Source: Copromyces sp. CBS 386.78
Taxonomy: Eukaryota; Ascomycota; Sordariomycetes; Sordariales; Sordariaceae
Length of the DNA stretch: 64,000 nt
NCBI GenBank assembly: GCA_030685235.1
Contig: MU839110.1
Span: 186,001-250,000, forward strand
Direction of reading: 5' to 3'
Position numbers and translations under genes: made by a program
Part shown: one piece after another, positions 25,256-38,700 of the stretch
Numbering within the stretch: the first letter of the stretch is position 1
Layout of the letters: each line of letters begins with the position of its first letter
Notes under the pieces: generated by a model
The model's database searches: none
What the model saw: only the letters and a program-made list of their open reading frames with translations
What the model was told of the DNA's origin: nothing

Positions 25256-26915
25256 AAGTCGGGGTATTTCGCCTTTAATAAAAAGAAGTACCCATTTATA
25301 AAAGTAGCCTACGTAAAAGTATTTATTAATTATATTAAAAGGCCTTATAATTTTACTATTTATAAAGGACTAGCTAAACTAGTATTAAAATTAATAATAG
25401 AGTTAAAGGAAAATATTATAATTTCCAACGCCCCCCCTAACTCCTATTTAATTACAATTTTAAAAAAATTATTTATAAAAGGAAGAAAAAGAGGCCGCCC
25501 TAAGAAAATTAGAAGTAGCTTTCGGCCGAAACCTATAAATATAAACCCGATAAATATTTATACCTACTCTTAAAACGTAAGCGACTATACTTATACTAAC
25601 TTTATTATTATTATACTTTCAGCTACTATTATTATTTCTAAAAAAATAATACCCCTCTAGCCTACTATTAAACTAGAAGGAAGCCTTTTATAAAGTAATT
25701 AATAATCTAATTAAAAATATTCTATTAAAATATAAGGAAATTATACGAAAAAGGAAAAACGCTATTTAAATAAGAGGAGACCTATAATATTATAGTAATT
25801 TAAAAGCTAAGTAAAAATTTAAATAAGGATATTTACTAGCCGAAAGGCAGTAAATATTATAGTATCGATTATTTAGAAAAGGGTAGAATAGTAATTTATA
25901 TAAATAAGAAATAGAATTTAAAGGACTTAAATTTCTAAATTAGGAAGGATTAAACCGTAATAATATTAAAGAATTTATAAAAACTAATAACTATTTATTC
26001 TATTTACTCCCCTATTTTCTTTTAAAATATATTAAAATACTAATAAGGGTCTCCCTTCCTCGAATTCTTCGAAGAAAGACCCTTAGCCGGCTAATATATA
26101 ACTATAAAAAATTATAATTTCTATTACTCTAATTAAGATTTAGAAAATAAAATTAGCCCGGGCATTATAAAATTATTTACATAGGTATAGCGATAAAAGT
26201 TTAATTTCGTTACCCCCTATAGGGAATTAACAAAATTCGGAAATACAATTAAAAAAGAGAAAAATAAAATAATCGACTACATATAAATTTTATAGGGTAT
26301 TAAAGCCGAATATTAAAAAATATAACAGTACGGGTAAACGGGCTCGGACTACTACCTTTAAAAAATCTAAATTTAAATAGGAAAAAGAAATAAAAAAGTA
26401 GAAATAAAGGAAAGGTTTAATTAAAGTTTAATAAATATAGAAAAAGTATAAGAAGCGGCGGAAAAAAGAATATCAATTTTAAAGGGGATTAAAACGGTAG
26501 AAGAGTTCGAATTAGGATTTAATAAATTTGATAGCAAATTCGTCAATATTATAAAAAAATTCGTCCTATATTAAAAGAAAGGTCGGAGAAAATAAGCGGA
26601 CTAATAGAATTTAAAATATAAAACGGTAATAAAGGAAGTATAGCGGAAATAATAAATTTAATTTAAGAACCGAACGCCTTTAAATTAGAAAGAATTTATA
26701 GAGGCGGCGATAAAAAAGAAGAAATTTATTACGAAAATTTAAAAAACAAAATAATATAATTATATTATAAATATATTAAAAAACCCGAATAAATTTTATT
26801 TATTAGAAAGGTAGGCTAAAATACGAAACTATTACTTAATAAATCCGCTAAAATTACTACTTTTCAAATAAAATAAGCGGGCGAATAAAGTTAAAAACTA
26901 TAATAGTAAAGTAAA
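25256..26915 (+). pseudogene. LINE middle segment (ORF1 end to ORF2 start), RIP-destroyed
   Basis: This is LINE sequence between LTR elements A and B. The first 250 bp continue the ORF1 frame with the AT-hook. The last part is a charged helical region (for example KNPNKFYLLERQAK near 26,780) that joins in frame to the reverse transcriptase start VNIFTDHFFPK after element B. An APE-type endonuclease would be expected here. I could not identify its motifs through the mutations, so it is either too degraded or absent. Confidence 0.6.
26911..26915. repeat. Left target-site duplication of LTR element B (GTAAA)
   Basis: GTAAA directly precedes the 5' LTR and recurs at 34178-34182 directly after the 3' LTR. 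Confidence 0.92.
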
Positions 26916-27137
26916 TGTCACAGGATTAGCCTGTGACATGCCCACCCTACATTACCTCTTAGATGTGCTATGACCATCGTTATAGCACAGTCACGTGCAA
27001 GGTTATGTACGCGTACGGACTAGCCTTCTAGGGCTCTCGCCTATATAGCCAATCCTCCGCACACATCCTTCCTTTCCTCTCCTTCGCACAATAACGTATA
27101 TCCTACCCTACCCCCAATAGTACTTTATTCCGTAATA
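26916..27137 (+). repeat. 5' LTR of element B
   Basis: The 222 bp are nearly unmutated compared with the partner LTR (for example CTGTGACATGCCCACC against CTATGATATGCCTACC). Confidence 0.93.
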
Positions 27138-27179
27138 ATTTATTATATTTACTATCGCGCTACGCGTACTCAAGGGAAA

Positions 27180-30100
27180 TAAATTTAAATTACGTTTAAT
27201 ATAAAAAAGATTATTTAAATCGCACTCCGCAATTAAAAAACTCGACCCCTTATGAACGAGGTAAGTAAAAACTTAATTATAAATAGTATAATTCGAATTA
27301 AGTAATACAATACAAATATTAACCTTATCTCTTTCTCTTTACCTATTAATTAAAATAGTATATTTAAAAAAACTACCGTATCCGTATTAATTTAATAATT
27401 AATAATAGACTAACTATAAATTATTACTAATAATTTTATTGCAATAACCGCTATCGGCGCCCTTTAAACTACTAACTTTAAAAATTAAATAATTTACAAT
27501 ACCCTAACTAAGGTACTTATAAACTTTAATAATAATCCTACTATTCGCGCTCCATTATATTATACTGTAAACTACGCCCTTATATTCGTATCGGTCCTAA
27601 TATTTTATAACGTTGCTATCGCTTACAACCGTTTCGTTTATAACGACGTAATCGAAGCCCGCTCGTACGTTTAAAGAGCCGAAGAAGACTTCACCGAATC
27701 CTATTAAAAAATCGATCGTTTGAATATTCGAAATACTGAATTCTAATAAGGGATTAACGAATTTAAGTAATCCTTTAACAATTTCAAAACTAATACTCTC
27801 AAATCCTTCCAAAAATAAAAAAATAAATATATTAAAACTATTAATAAGGTCTATACTCAATTCAAACAAACTTAAAAAACCAAAGTACCTATTATAGCAA
27901 TTACGAACGTTAATAATAGCGGCTATAAATCGGTATAATTACGTATATATATTATTCTATTTAATAGTAAAAGAATTATTCTATTAGAAAAAGCGGAAAA
28001 ATATTACTCCTAGCGTATAAAGGTTAAACTATACTAAATTAACGAACTAATCTATTTCGCTTCTAAGTTTAAACGTTTTTCGTATATTGTTAAATATTTC
28101 GAAGGCCCTCCTTTCACGGCTATTGAATCGGTATTAATTAATATTTTCGAATATTTAATTAATAATACTATATAAAAATAGAAGACTGCTATAAACTTTT
28201 TTAAAGAGTTTAATACTAAATATAATAACTCCGACCTTACCGTTATTATTCGTCGTAAATTAAACGACCTAAAGATAATTAAAGATATACGTTAGGCTAT
28301 TTTCGAAAACCGTTTCACTATTTTTATTGATTAATATAATATAAATAATATTATAAAAGTATATTTCCTTCGTAATAAAATTACTAAGGCCGTCTATAAT
28401 ACTATTATTTACTAATACCCGCTTCCTACCGATAATAATTATAATAAATAATTTTAAATAACTTACTTACTAACTTAAAGTTATAAAGATAATATCTACC
28501 GTAAGAAATTCGTTAACCTATTTTATAAACTATTTTCCTCGAATAACCACAATACTACCTCGTCTATAGAATAGCCCGTTAATTAAAGTGGTAATATAAT
28601 AAACCTTAATTCTATATCCGCTATTAATATTACTATATATAGTATAATCTCGTAAAAGATCTTTAAATATCGTATAAAAACGGACGTATATACCTATTAT
28701 AATCGCAAGAATTATTTCTCAACCGCTTACTATAATTATATTAATTTTAATAAAAATCCCTCCGCTTCCACCTATAGTAATTATAGCGGTCGTAGCGGTA
28801 GGGGCAATAGCAGAGGAAGTAGCAGAAGCGGCAATAATAACGCCGCTCCTTAGTAAGGCTAGTATAGCTATAATTAATAAGGCTATAACTAATAGTATTA
28901 AATCAACGCTATAAACGCCTAAGCGGCTAATAATAACGCCGTAGTACTGTAATATTAATAGGCCCCGGTCCCCGCGTACGTCCCTAGCTTCATTAACTCT
29001 ATTTAAAGTAACGAGACTAATTATATTAACTAATAAGGAAATATATAGCCTCTAAACTAAATCGCAATTAGAAGCAACTATCTATAAGATAAAGAAAGGA
29101 AGGTAATATCACTATATAATTAAATATAATTAAAATTCATAAATCTTCCGTAAATAATTATTATAAATACCTTAATTTATTAAACCTCTCTATTTAATTA
29201 TCCGACGGATTACGTAAAGTATACTACTCAAGCTTAATTAATAGTAGCTATACTACCTTAAGTTTTATTAATAAACGTTTTATTTATCGTTACCGTCTCC
29301 CCTTTTTCAAATTCACAAACCTTAAAATCCTATACCTCGCTAATAGAAATCCCGCTAAGGGTAATATTACCCATTTTATAAAAATTATAATAAGGCTAAA
29401 CTATTATTATAAAATTATTAATCTACTTATCTACAATTTAGCCAAAAATAATCCTATTATTCTAGGCTACTTATAATTAATTTACTATTCGCTAAATATT
29501 TTATAACTTTACAATTCGCTATAATTTACCGCAACCTATAAAGAACGTAGTTATTTCCTAAGGAAGATCCCCAATAACAAATAGAAAGCCCTAATAGCGA
29601 GCCCGGTTACTTAACTTAATATAGCGAATTCAATATTTAAAAAAGCTATATACGAAGAGGTACTAGACGAAGGTAAACCTAATACTAAACCCCAAACGAA
29701 TATTCTACGCCGCATTTCCGTCGCTATAATTATAAAACGAACGGTTCGCCAACAATTTAACCGCTTTTAAAACCGGATCGCTTACTAATTAAAAACCTCC
29801 GTAATTAGCAAAATACCAATTAGTTCCAGCTAAGCCGTTATACTCTATACTATTCCCTACGGCGTAATCCCCCCTTCTCCACCACAGATAGTCCTAATAC
29901 CTTACCGGGTAATTAGAGGATTCCGTACCGTTACTATAGATTACCAAGCCTAAATCTATCGCCTCTATATCCCAATAAATCTTATTAACCCTAATAATAT
30001 TAAGGAATTATCTGCCGCCGCCTTCAATTAATTAGTAGAAAAGTATAACCTCTAAATTATTCGTATTATAAAGGCTAATATAGCCGAGGATATTAAATAT

Positions 30101-33100
30101 ATATTACAAGAAAATAAATTAGTAGAAGAATATAATATTTTAAACCCGTCCGCTCTTAGCGATAAGTTCACCCTAGAAATAATTAAAAAAATACTAATAG
30201 GTAAAGGATAAAAATATAAGAAATTCTTCGGCAATAATTTCTACCGCTAAATCGACAATTTGGTAAGTAAGGGTAATATAACTACTTTAAAAGTCGTTAA
30301 AGTTTCTAATTCTATTAAAATTATTAGTATAAATAATGATTTTCCCTAATACGAAAATATTATCGATTAATACTTCGCCGCCAATAGTATTGCCTTACGT
30401 AAGGTCACCTCAGAGGATATTATAAAATTTTACAAAAAAGCTGATAAACCCCCCAAAATTAACGTATAAATCTAAATTAAATTAATTTAATAATATTAGT
30501 ACTATACGAATACTTTCCGTTAAAAGGGAGCTAAAACCCTTCCCCCTTACCGTTCTTACGACTTTAAAATCGAATTCCGCCCGGAAATTATACTCCCAAC
30601 CGTTCGCGAACAACCTTTTAACCCTAACAAATTTAATATTATTAAAAAATAGATTAATAATATACTATAAAAAAAATTTATCCGACTATTATAATTAAAA
30701 ACATCCGCCCTAATCCTTTTAATAAAAAAACTAAATAAAGGAGTCCGTATCTACGTAGACTACCGTAGTATTAATAATATTACCCTTAAATTACAATATT
30801 TACTACCGCTAATTAAAAAAACTTTAGACGCAATCTGCCGTACTAAAATTTTTATTAAATTTAATATAATCGCCACTTTTAACCGCATTCGCATTAAAGA
30901 GGAATACGAATAGTTTACAGCCTTTATAACGCAATTTAATTTATTCGAATTATTAATAATACTTTTTAACTTACAAAACGCCCCTAGGGCATTCTAGAAC
31001 TATATTAATAATATCCTTTACAATATTCTTAACGTTTATACGACCGCCTATTTTAATAACGTTCTAATTTATTCGGATAATATTTAAAATTATAAATAAT
31101 ATATTAATAATATCTTCGACCAATTAGCTAAAGCAAGCCTTAGCGTTAATATTAATAAGTACGAATTTTATATAACACAGACAAAATATTTAAGCCTTAT
31201 TATTATACTAAGAAGTATCGAAATAAATCCAGAAAAAATTAAAGCTATTACCAATTAAGCAATTCTTCAATTTAAGAAGTCCCTACAATCTTTCTTAAGT
31301 TTCGTAAACTTCTACCGCCGTTTTATTAAAGATTTTTCAATAATAGCAAAACCGTTATACAAATTTACGAAGAAAAATACTATATAATTATAATCTACTA
31401 CGTATAACGCCGCTTTCAAAACTTTAAAACGAACTTTTACTAATAGACCTATATTAAAAATCTACGACTAATCTAAAAAGATAGTAATTAAAATAAACGC
31501 TTCCAACTAAACTATAGGCAATACTCTCTTTCAATATAATAATAATAATATTCTCTACCTAATCGCCTACTTCTCGTCTAAATATACAATTTAAAAGTAT
31601 AACTATAATATATACAATAAAGAGTTGCTCGCTATTATTAAAGCGTTAAAGGAATAAAAACCGGAATTCAAGGGAGCCTAATAACTTTTTAATATTTTAA
31701 CAAATTATAAAAACCTCTAAACGTTTATAACTAATAAATAACTTACCCAACATTATATAAAATAGTCCTAATTCCTATTATAATTCAATTTCCTTATTAA
31801 ATATACCCCGGGCTCGTAAAACCTTCGCCCTAATACTCTAAACTACAAACCTAACAATCGCCCTACTAATACTAATAATAATTATTTAATAATTCGCTAA
31901 CGGGTACTCCTAAATTCTATATAATTCGAAGACGGCTATTTAAACGACCCCTCAAACTTCTTATTCCGTTTAATAAACGATTATAATAATAAATCTATTA
32001 ATAATATTATTTTAAATAATTATAAAACTTCTATTTTTCTTTAAAAAGTAATTTCCTACCTCGCAAACCCCGCTTACAAATAATAAACTCCTAATATTAA
32101 AAAAATCTTTTATAAAATATTTGCAAAATACTAGGTAACTAATAATAGTATTACCAAATAGCGTAATAAAGTTATTATCGACCCTTACAATAAAGAACTC
32201 TAATTCGTTCTAATTAATTATTAATATAACTCCCCCAACGTAAGGCACCCTAGCCGCAACGCAATTTACAACCTTCTTCAACGCAATTTCTACTAGGAGG
32301 GGATAGCTTACAATATTAGAATCTTCTATAAAGGCTATCTCCCCTACACTAAAACGAAATCTTTAAAACGAAGATCCGCTAACCTATTCAAACCTTCTAA
32401 AATTTCACTCGCCCTATAAAAAAATATTTTTATTAACTATATTACTCCGCTACCCCTAAACGTCTACTTCGGCCAAACCTTCAAATATATTACTATCGTC
32501 GTTAACTAACTAATTAAAATACATTACTATATCCTAATAATAATTCTAAAAATTAAAGAACTAATTAATTATTTTATCGACCGGGTATACTACTTTTATA
32601 ATTTACTAAATATAATCCTTTTTAATCGTAATACGTAATTCGTTTTATACTTTTAAAATACTCTATATAAGCGGCTTACCGTTACTTACAAATTGACCTC
32701 CACTTTCTACCCCTAAACTAACGTTCAAACTAAATATATTAATATAGAAATAGAATAATTCTTCCATCTTTATATTAATTAGGTATAAATTAATTAAACT
32801 AAATAACTACCCCTCGCTAAATTTATAAATAATAACGTAACTTCCTTATCGACCGATATCTCTCCTTTTTTCGCCAATTATAATTTCCATCCTCGAATAG
32901 GTACCGAACTACGTACCCCGCCATACCTAAATTTATTACCCGCTCAACTAAAAAAATACTATAAAATTAACGAATTAATTAACTATTTCTAAACGATTTA
33001 AGACTTTATATCCTAATAAATAAGGCGTACCCAAATATAGTACAAAAATAATATTAATTATTACCGAATGGACTCGCCTAAATATAAGGAAGGGGATTTA

Positions 33101-33900
33101 GTACTCTTCAATACGATTAATTTCGCTAACGGCCAACCGATATTAAAGTTCTACCCTTATTAGGAAAGACCGTTTAAAATTATACAAATAGAATTTTATA
33201 TAATATACTTCGCCCTATTTTCGAATATAAAATACGCCCTTATTTTTTACGTTTTAATAGTTCAACCCTAAATCGGCAAAGGCCTACTTAGTTAGAATAC
33301 TTTAACGGATATTAAAGTAAATAACAGTAAAATTATAATCCGTATAAATAATTACGAGGAATGTACTAAATAGGACTTCGAAAAATTTATCGACTATATT
33401 TAATTAGGTAATAATACTTATTAATACTACCGTATACAATAGAAAGGGGATTATTAACTAACTTAGGAGCTTAAAGTTAACGTTATTAATTATAAAGAAA
33501 TAATCCTACGCTTCTATAAAGAGAATCCTAATAAGTTAATACCTTTCGAAATTTAATAATAGCCTAAATATATTAATACCGCCCCGGAACCGATACTTAA
33601 CCCCGTATCCGCTCCTAAACCCCCCGAATCCGCTCCTAAGCTACTTAAATAGCGTTCCGCCCGCCTAATACGCCGCGAAACCGCTGCCGTAATTGACCTA
33701 TCTATTCCGCTTCTAAACGGTGTTACGACTATTCGTATACTAACTAAGCTGATAAATAAGAAGGTAGAGGAGTCTTTAGCTTTATTATGCGGGAAAATAC
33801 TATAGAAGTTACTAAATATCTAAGTAGGTAAGATACCGTTTATAGAGGTTATTAACTATAATAAAATATTAGAAGAAATAGATTTAGATAATTAAATTAT
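27180..33900 (+). pseudogene. Gag-pol of LTR element B, RIP-destroyed
   Basis: A Gag-like region (about 27,180-28,850) ends in a Ser/Arg/Gly-rich stretch (SGRSGRGNSRGSSRSG near 28,780-28,830). A protease-like region follows. The reverse transcriptase is at about 30,540-31,250 (GVRIYVDYRSINNIT near 30,742; YFNNVLIYSD near 31,050, where the family has YxDDxLIYS). RNase H is at about 31,480-31,700. The integrase lies at about 32,160-32,650, with NYITPLP and FNRNTQFVLYF where families read DFITPLP and SDRGTQF. I do not see a convincing chromodomain after the integrase. The Asp to Asn changes at both catalytic motifs are typical G-to-A RIP products. Confidence 0.87.
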
Positions 33901-33955
33901 TATTTTATATATATATTTATTTAAAGCTATTAAAACTTCTTTTGAGGGGGGATAG

Positions 33956-34177
33956 TATTACAAGATTAGCCTATGATATGCCTACCCTATATTACCTCTT
34001 AAATATATTATAACTATCGTTATAGCACGGTTACGTATAAGGTTATATACGTATACGGACTAGCCTTCTAGGGCTCTCGCCTATATAGCTAGTCCTCCGT
34101 ATACATCCTTCCTTTCTTCTCCTTCGCACAACAACGTATATCCTACCCTACCCCTAACAGTGCCTCACCCCGTGATA
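33956..34177 (+). repeat. 3' LTR of element B
   Basis: The 222 bp pair with 26916-27137. It is preceded by the purine tract at 33,944-33,953 and followed by GTAAA. Confidence 0.93.
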
Positions 34178-35304
34178 GTAAATATCTTTACCGACCATTT
34201 CTTCCCGAAAGTAGAAATTCCGACGGACTATTTATTAAATTAAATTTAATTATTAAACGGCGATACTTCGGTACTTATTAATAATTTAATTACCGAGGAG
34301 GATATCTGGGAAATCCTTTCGAAGATAGCGCCCAATAAAGTACTAGGTATTAATTAATTTTCAAACAAATTTCTAAAAAATATATAGGGAACCATTTAAG
34401 TAAGCGATAGCGGCTTTCGCTATAATAAGCCTCCGGTTTAGATACTTCTTCTAATAATTTAAAAATATAAAAGTAATTATTTTTAAAAAATTTAAAAAAA
34501 GCGCCGAATAATAAAAATTGGCTGGGGTATAATGGCCTATATTATTTCTAAATAATGTTAGAAAAATTTTCGAAGCCTTTATAATTAAAAAATTAATATA
34601 AATAGTAGAAAAATATAATCTCCTCCCAAAAAGCTAAATAAGTAATTAAATAAACCGTTCAACCGAATTCGCCGTCTAAATAATTACCGACGCGGTTTAT
34701 ATAATATAAAAATTTAAAATTGTAATATCTCTTATATTCTTCGATTTAAAGGATATATTTAATAGAGTTAATTATAAGTAACTCTTATATATATTATAGG
34801 AAATATAATTCCCAAAATAAATCCTTTAATAAATTAATAATTTTATTATTAAAAAAAAAAGTTCTCTTTTCTTCGACGACGAAACCTCCTAACCTTATAA
34901 TATCGTAATAAGTATACTATAAGGCTCCCCCCTCTTATTAATCTTTTTTATTCTCTTTATTACCCTATTATATTATAAATTAACTATTATTTAAAACGCA
35001 ATTACCGTCGGCTTCGCCGATAATACTAATATTATCGTAATAGTTAAAATTATTAAGGAAAATTATTGGACGCTTTAAACGGTATAAAATATTTATTTAA
35101 ATTAAATAATTAAAAGAAAAATAAAATTCGAAGTAAGTAAAACGGAACTTATATATTTTTTTCGGACGAAAGAATTAAAAACAGAAATTCTCTAAATTAA
35201 AGGAATTATATTTAAATTAACGGAATTGATTAAATTCCTTAAGGTTTAATTAAATTGGAAATTTAATTACCGAATATACGTAGAAATAGTAAAAAAAAAA
35301 ATAG

Positions 35305-35309
35305 CTACG
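35305..35309. repeat. Left target-site duplication of LTR element C (CTACG)
   Basis: CTACG directly precedes the 5' LTR and recurs at 42484-42488 directly after the 3' LTR. Confidence 0.92.
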
Positions 35310-35505
35310 TGTTATGGGGCTGCCACCCAGAGGTCCTAGTTTGGAAGCCTTCTAGACGTGTACCCTGTCTCCCAATATAGACCCCTTGGGTATAAGAGCG
35401 CTGTCTACCGCTCCCTCCATATATTTAGATTCTTCCTTTCTTTGTCGAATCTTTTTAATATATATTTTGCCTTATACTTGTGCCAATTGTACAAGAACTA
35501 TAATA
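35310..35505 (+). repeat. 5' LTR of element C
   Basis: The 196 bp pair with 42288-42483. Both copies carry mutations the other lacks, so RIP hit them independently. A TATAAG sequence in the shared core is a candidate promoter element. Confidence 0.93.
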
Positions 35506-35593
35506 TTAGGTTCGACCTTATACGTCGTCCTTCTATACGTATACGGTCCTTACTATAGTAGACGGAAATTATTAGTAAATAGATTTTGACGAT

Positions 35594-35676
35594 CCGAACT
35601 AGTAGAACTAGTAGAACTAGTAAAACTAATAGAACTAATAAAATTAGTAGAACTAATAGAACTAATAGAATTAGTA
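35594..35676 (+). repeat. About nine 9-bp tandem units in LTR element C
   Basis: Units follow the pattern AGAACTAGT with transitions (AAAACTAAT, AGAATTAGT). The array lies about 90 bp after the 5' LTR. Nine bases is three codons, and one frame reads as repeated Arg-Thr-Ser, so this may be a repeat in the Gag N-terminus or leader. Confidence 0.8.
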
Positions 35677-35799
35677 AATCCTTTAATAGAATTAGTAGAA
35701 TTAGTAAATCCTTTAGTAGAATCCCTAGTAAAATTAGTAATACCCGTAGAACCCTTAGTAGAACCCCTAATAGAATAGTAGACTCCCTCCTTTTAATTT

Positions 35800-38700
35800 T
35801 CTATTTAATACGTTTAATATTTATCTTCCTACTATTTTTCTTAAGTACATTAATATATTCGTTCCCCCCTTTTTAAACCCTTTTCCCGACCCTATAATTA
35901 GGCTATTCTAAAACGCTAATTAAATTGCGGCTTTTTGCGCTAAATTCGCCGAGTACGATTCTAGCCGAATTTATTATATTTAATTCAGCGGTTAAATTAT
36001 AGTGCTTATTACTATATTAATAGCGGCGACCTCCGTTGAAAAGTCGAAGCGGAAAGCTTTCGATTAGCCTATTTAGGATAGAGAGTTTGGTTCGTTCTAT
36101 TTCTTTATAAATTAATTAATTTTTAAATATAATTTAAATAGTCCGGATAATTTTATTAGTAACAATAGGGTTATATAATATTAAGTCCTATATACGCTCC
36201 CTACTAAATTAAAACCGCGTATTTAGGCGTTTTAAACCGTAGGAAGCCTTAATAGGTTTTTTAACCCCCGGTACTTCTTTAAATATTTTATTTAAATCTT
36301 CGGTAACGAATAAGAAATATAGAAGGCGTAGACTAAGCTACAGAAAATAATTTAGGTATCCAGAGAACCCTTAAGGAAATTTTTGCTTAAATTCGAATAA
36401 ATACTTATTACAATTGGTGGTAATACTTAGATTAACGATTCTCGCTTCGCTTAATTAACTAGCTTGTTCTCTAAGGAATTAAAATAATAGTTAATACTTA
36501 TAATTATATTAATAGATTATAATAAATATATATAGCGCTTTTATATTATTATATAGAATTTCGAATAAATTAGACCTAATTAAACCTTCTAATAAATTTA
36601 GAAATAAAGTAAAGGTCGTTATATATATAGCCCAACGTCTACCCCCTCCCTTTATACGGCCGCCGCCTATTCGGCTACCGCTAGATTTTTAAAGTTTAAT
36701 ATAGCGTTTAAAAATACTAATAGCAATATAATAATAATCGTTATTAGAATAATTTAAATTCTACGCTGCTTAATTAATAACTTTAGAAAATAATACGCCA
36801 AATAGATCTCCGACGAAGATTACCGTAAAAGGAAGGAATAAGGCCGCTATATAAAGTACGGAGGGAATAATTATTTACAAATTTAATATCTATATACTCC
36901 AGCTATTAACTTAAACTGAATATATATTTAAATTACTTCCGTTACCCTAGTAGTCGCTAATATTAATACTTACACCCCCTTATTTAAAAATAACGAATCC
37001 GACTCTCCAGCTTCCGCGCCTACTAAATAAAGAAAAGCCTAATTCTAATTTATCGTCGGGACCCGGAATTTAATATTATAATAGTTATTTATATTCTTTT
37101 ATTTATATTACCCCTTAAAATAATTAAATTTCGAATAATAATTAATATATTAATATTAGAAATAAAAATAATAAAAATACTAATTATTATTTAAAACCGA
37201 AACTTCTTATATATATTAATAAATAAAGGATATTAATATTACGCCGTAATAAATAAAAATCTTATAAACGACCTACGCCTCCTTTAAATTTCTATTAGCA
37301 CCCGCTAAATTAAGGGCGCTTCTAGAGCTATAAAAAGGACTGAAATTAGTAAGATAATTATATTTATAATACAAATTAGCAGATACCGTTAATAAATTAA
37401 CGTTTACATAGTACTTTAATTAGAATATTTAATTATTTTTAAAAAATTTTAGTTTTCCTAAAGTAAATCGTTTTCTATACCGCACTAGGAAAGACTTTAG
37501 TACGGGAATATTAATAAATAACTCCTTTATATTAATTAATGTACCCTATATATTTAGGAAATAGAAATAAAAATAGCTATAATAGTAGGGGTTTTATATT
37601 TTCTTAATTATATCCGTGATTTTAAGAAAGATTACGTAATTTTAATTATAATAATTTTAATATATAATATAAAAAGGGCCTTCGTACTGAAGAAGCTAAA
37701 GACCGAAGCCGAATTTAAAAAGATAATATTTACCGAATTCTACAATTTAATTCCCTTATTTATAAAGTAAGAAGCCGATAAATTAAACCTATATAAGCTA
37801 GATATTAATTATTATATTGAAATTAAGAAGGATATTAACGGAAACGATTTTTTAATATTAGTAGGCTTGCTATATAATATATTTCGAAAAAAATTATTAA
37901 TTTTAAAGAAAACTTTATAAGAATTACTTAATAAGGGGTTTATTCGCCTTAACCGTTTTAAAGCCGCGGTTCTAGTATTATTCGTACGGAAGCCGGGAAG
38001 TAAGCTCTACTTCTACTATAATTACTATAAATTTAACGCTATTATTAAATTAAATTATTATCCCCTTCCCTTTATTAAAAAAATTCTTCGCAATTTGAAA
38101 GGGGCTAAGTAATTAATGAAAGTCGATGTTATATAAGCGTTCTATAAAATTCGGATAGCAATAGGTAAAGAATAGAAAACGGTTTTTATTACACAGTTCG
38201 ATTTATTTAAATAGATAGTTACCCCTTTTAATTTTTATAATACGCTAAATACGTTCTAAAAGTATATTAACTCTATTTTAAAAGAATATTTTAACAATTT
38301 CGCTTCCGCCTATATAAATAATATCCTTATTTACTTTAATATTCCCACATTAATTATATACGTAAAATCCGCTTAATCTTCAATAAATTAAATAAAACTA
38401 ACCTATACTTCGATTTAAATAAATATAAATTCGCCGTTAAAAAAGTAAAATATTTAAATTTTATTATATACGTAAATATAAAAATCGAAACGGATTCCGA
38501 AAAAGTATAAGCAATTAAAGAATAAGAAATTCCGAAATTATAAAAGGGTATTAAAAGTTTCTTAAATTTTATAAACTATTATTACATTTTTATTAAGAAC
38601 TTTTCTAAAATTACCAATCCTTTAATAATATTTATTAGTAAAAGAATTGAATTTTCGTAAAGGGAAAAATAATAGTAAGCCTTCAATATAATAAAAGATT

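Larger units (their letters stand above)
16470..25600 (+). pseudogene. LINE ORF1 (gag-like, zinc knuckles, AT-hook), interrupted by LTR element A
   Basis: The frame runs from about 16,470 to 17,780 and resumes at 25,256. The N-terminal part has little homology I can name (DFWSGSTPKRK, GGLFTPSAISYDDYS). Near 17,610-17,700 the pattern YFKYxYFKYIIKFYY followed by YSRY fits CX2CX4HX4C zinc knuckles in which every Cys and His codon has become Tyr, the expected RIP outcome. In the same frame, 75 codons beyond the element A junction, an AT-hook-like GRKRGRPKK occurs at 25,481-25,507. ORF1 proteins of this kind bind the element RNA. The downstream end of the frame is not resolved. Confidence 0.7.
26916..34177 (+). 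mobile_element. LTR retrotransposon B, Ty3/Gypsy, 7,262 bp
   Basis: Two LTRs of exactly 222 bp (26916-27137, 33956-34177) start TGTCACAGGATTAGCC or its mutated form TATTACAAGATTAGCC. They share the core GGACTAGCCTTCTAGGGCTC and are flanked by GTAAA. A polypurine tract GAGGGGGGA lies just before the 3' LTR. Gag-pol is on the plus strand. The 5' LTR retains many CpA and TpG pairs and the 3' LTR few, so the two copies were hit unequally. It is inserted in the LINE just upstream of its reverse transcriptase. Confidence 0.95.

Noticed and set aside
27597..27869. 90-codon minus-strand frame in the island
   Set aside because: It is antisense to the Gag region of LTR element B and most likely a chance opening in AT-rich mutated DNA.
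35586..35876. 96-codon frame rich in Arg, Thr, Ser and Ile
   Set aside because: It runs over the 9-bp tandem array and RIP-mutated internal sequence of LTR element C and has no independent support as a gene.
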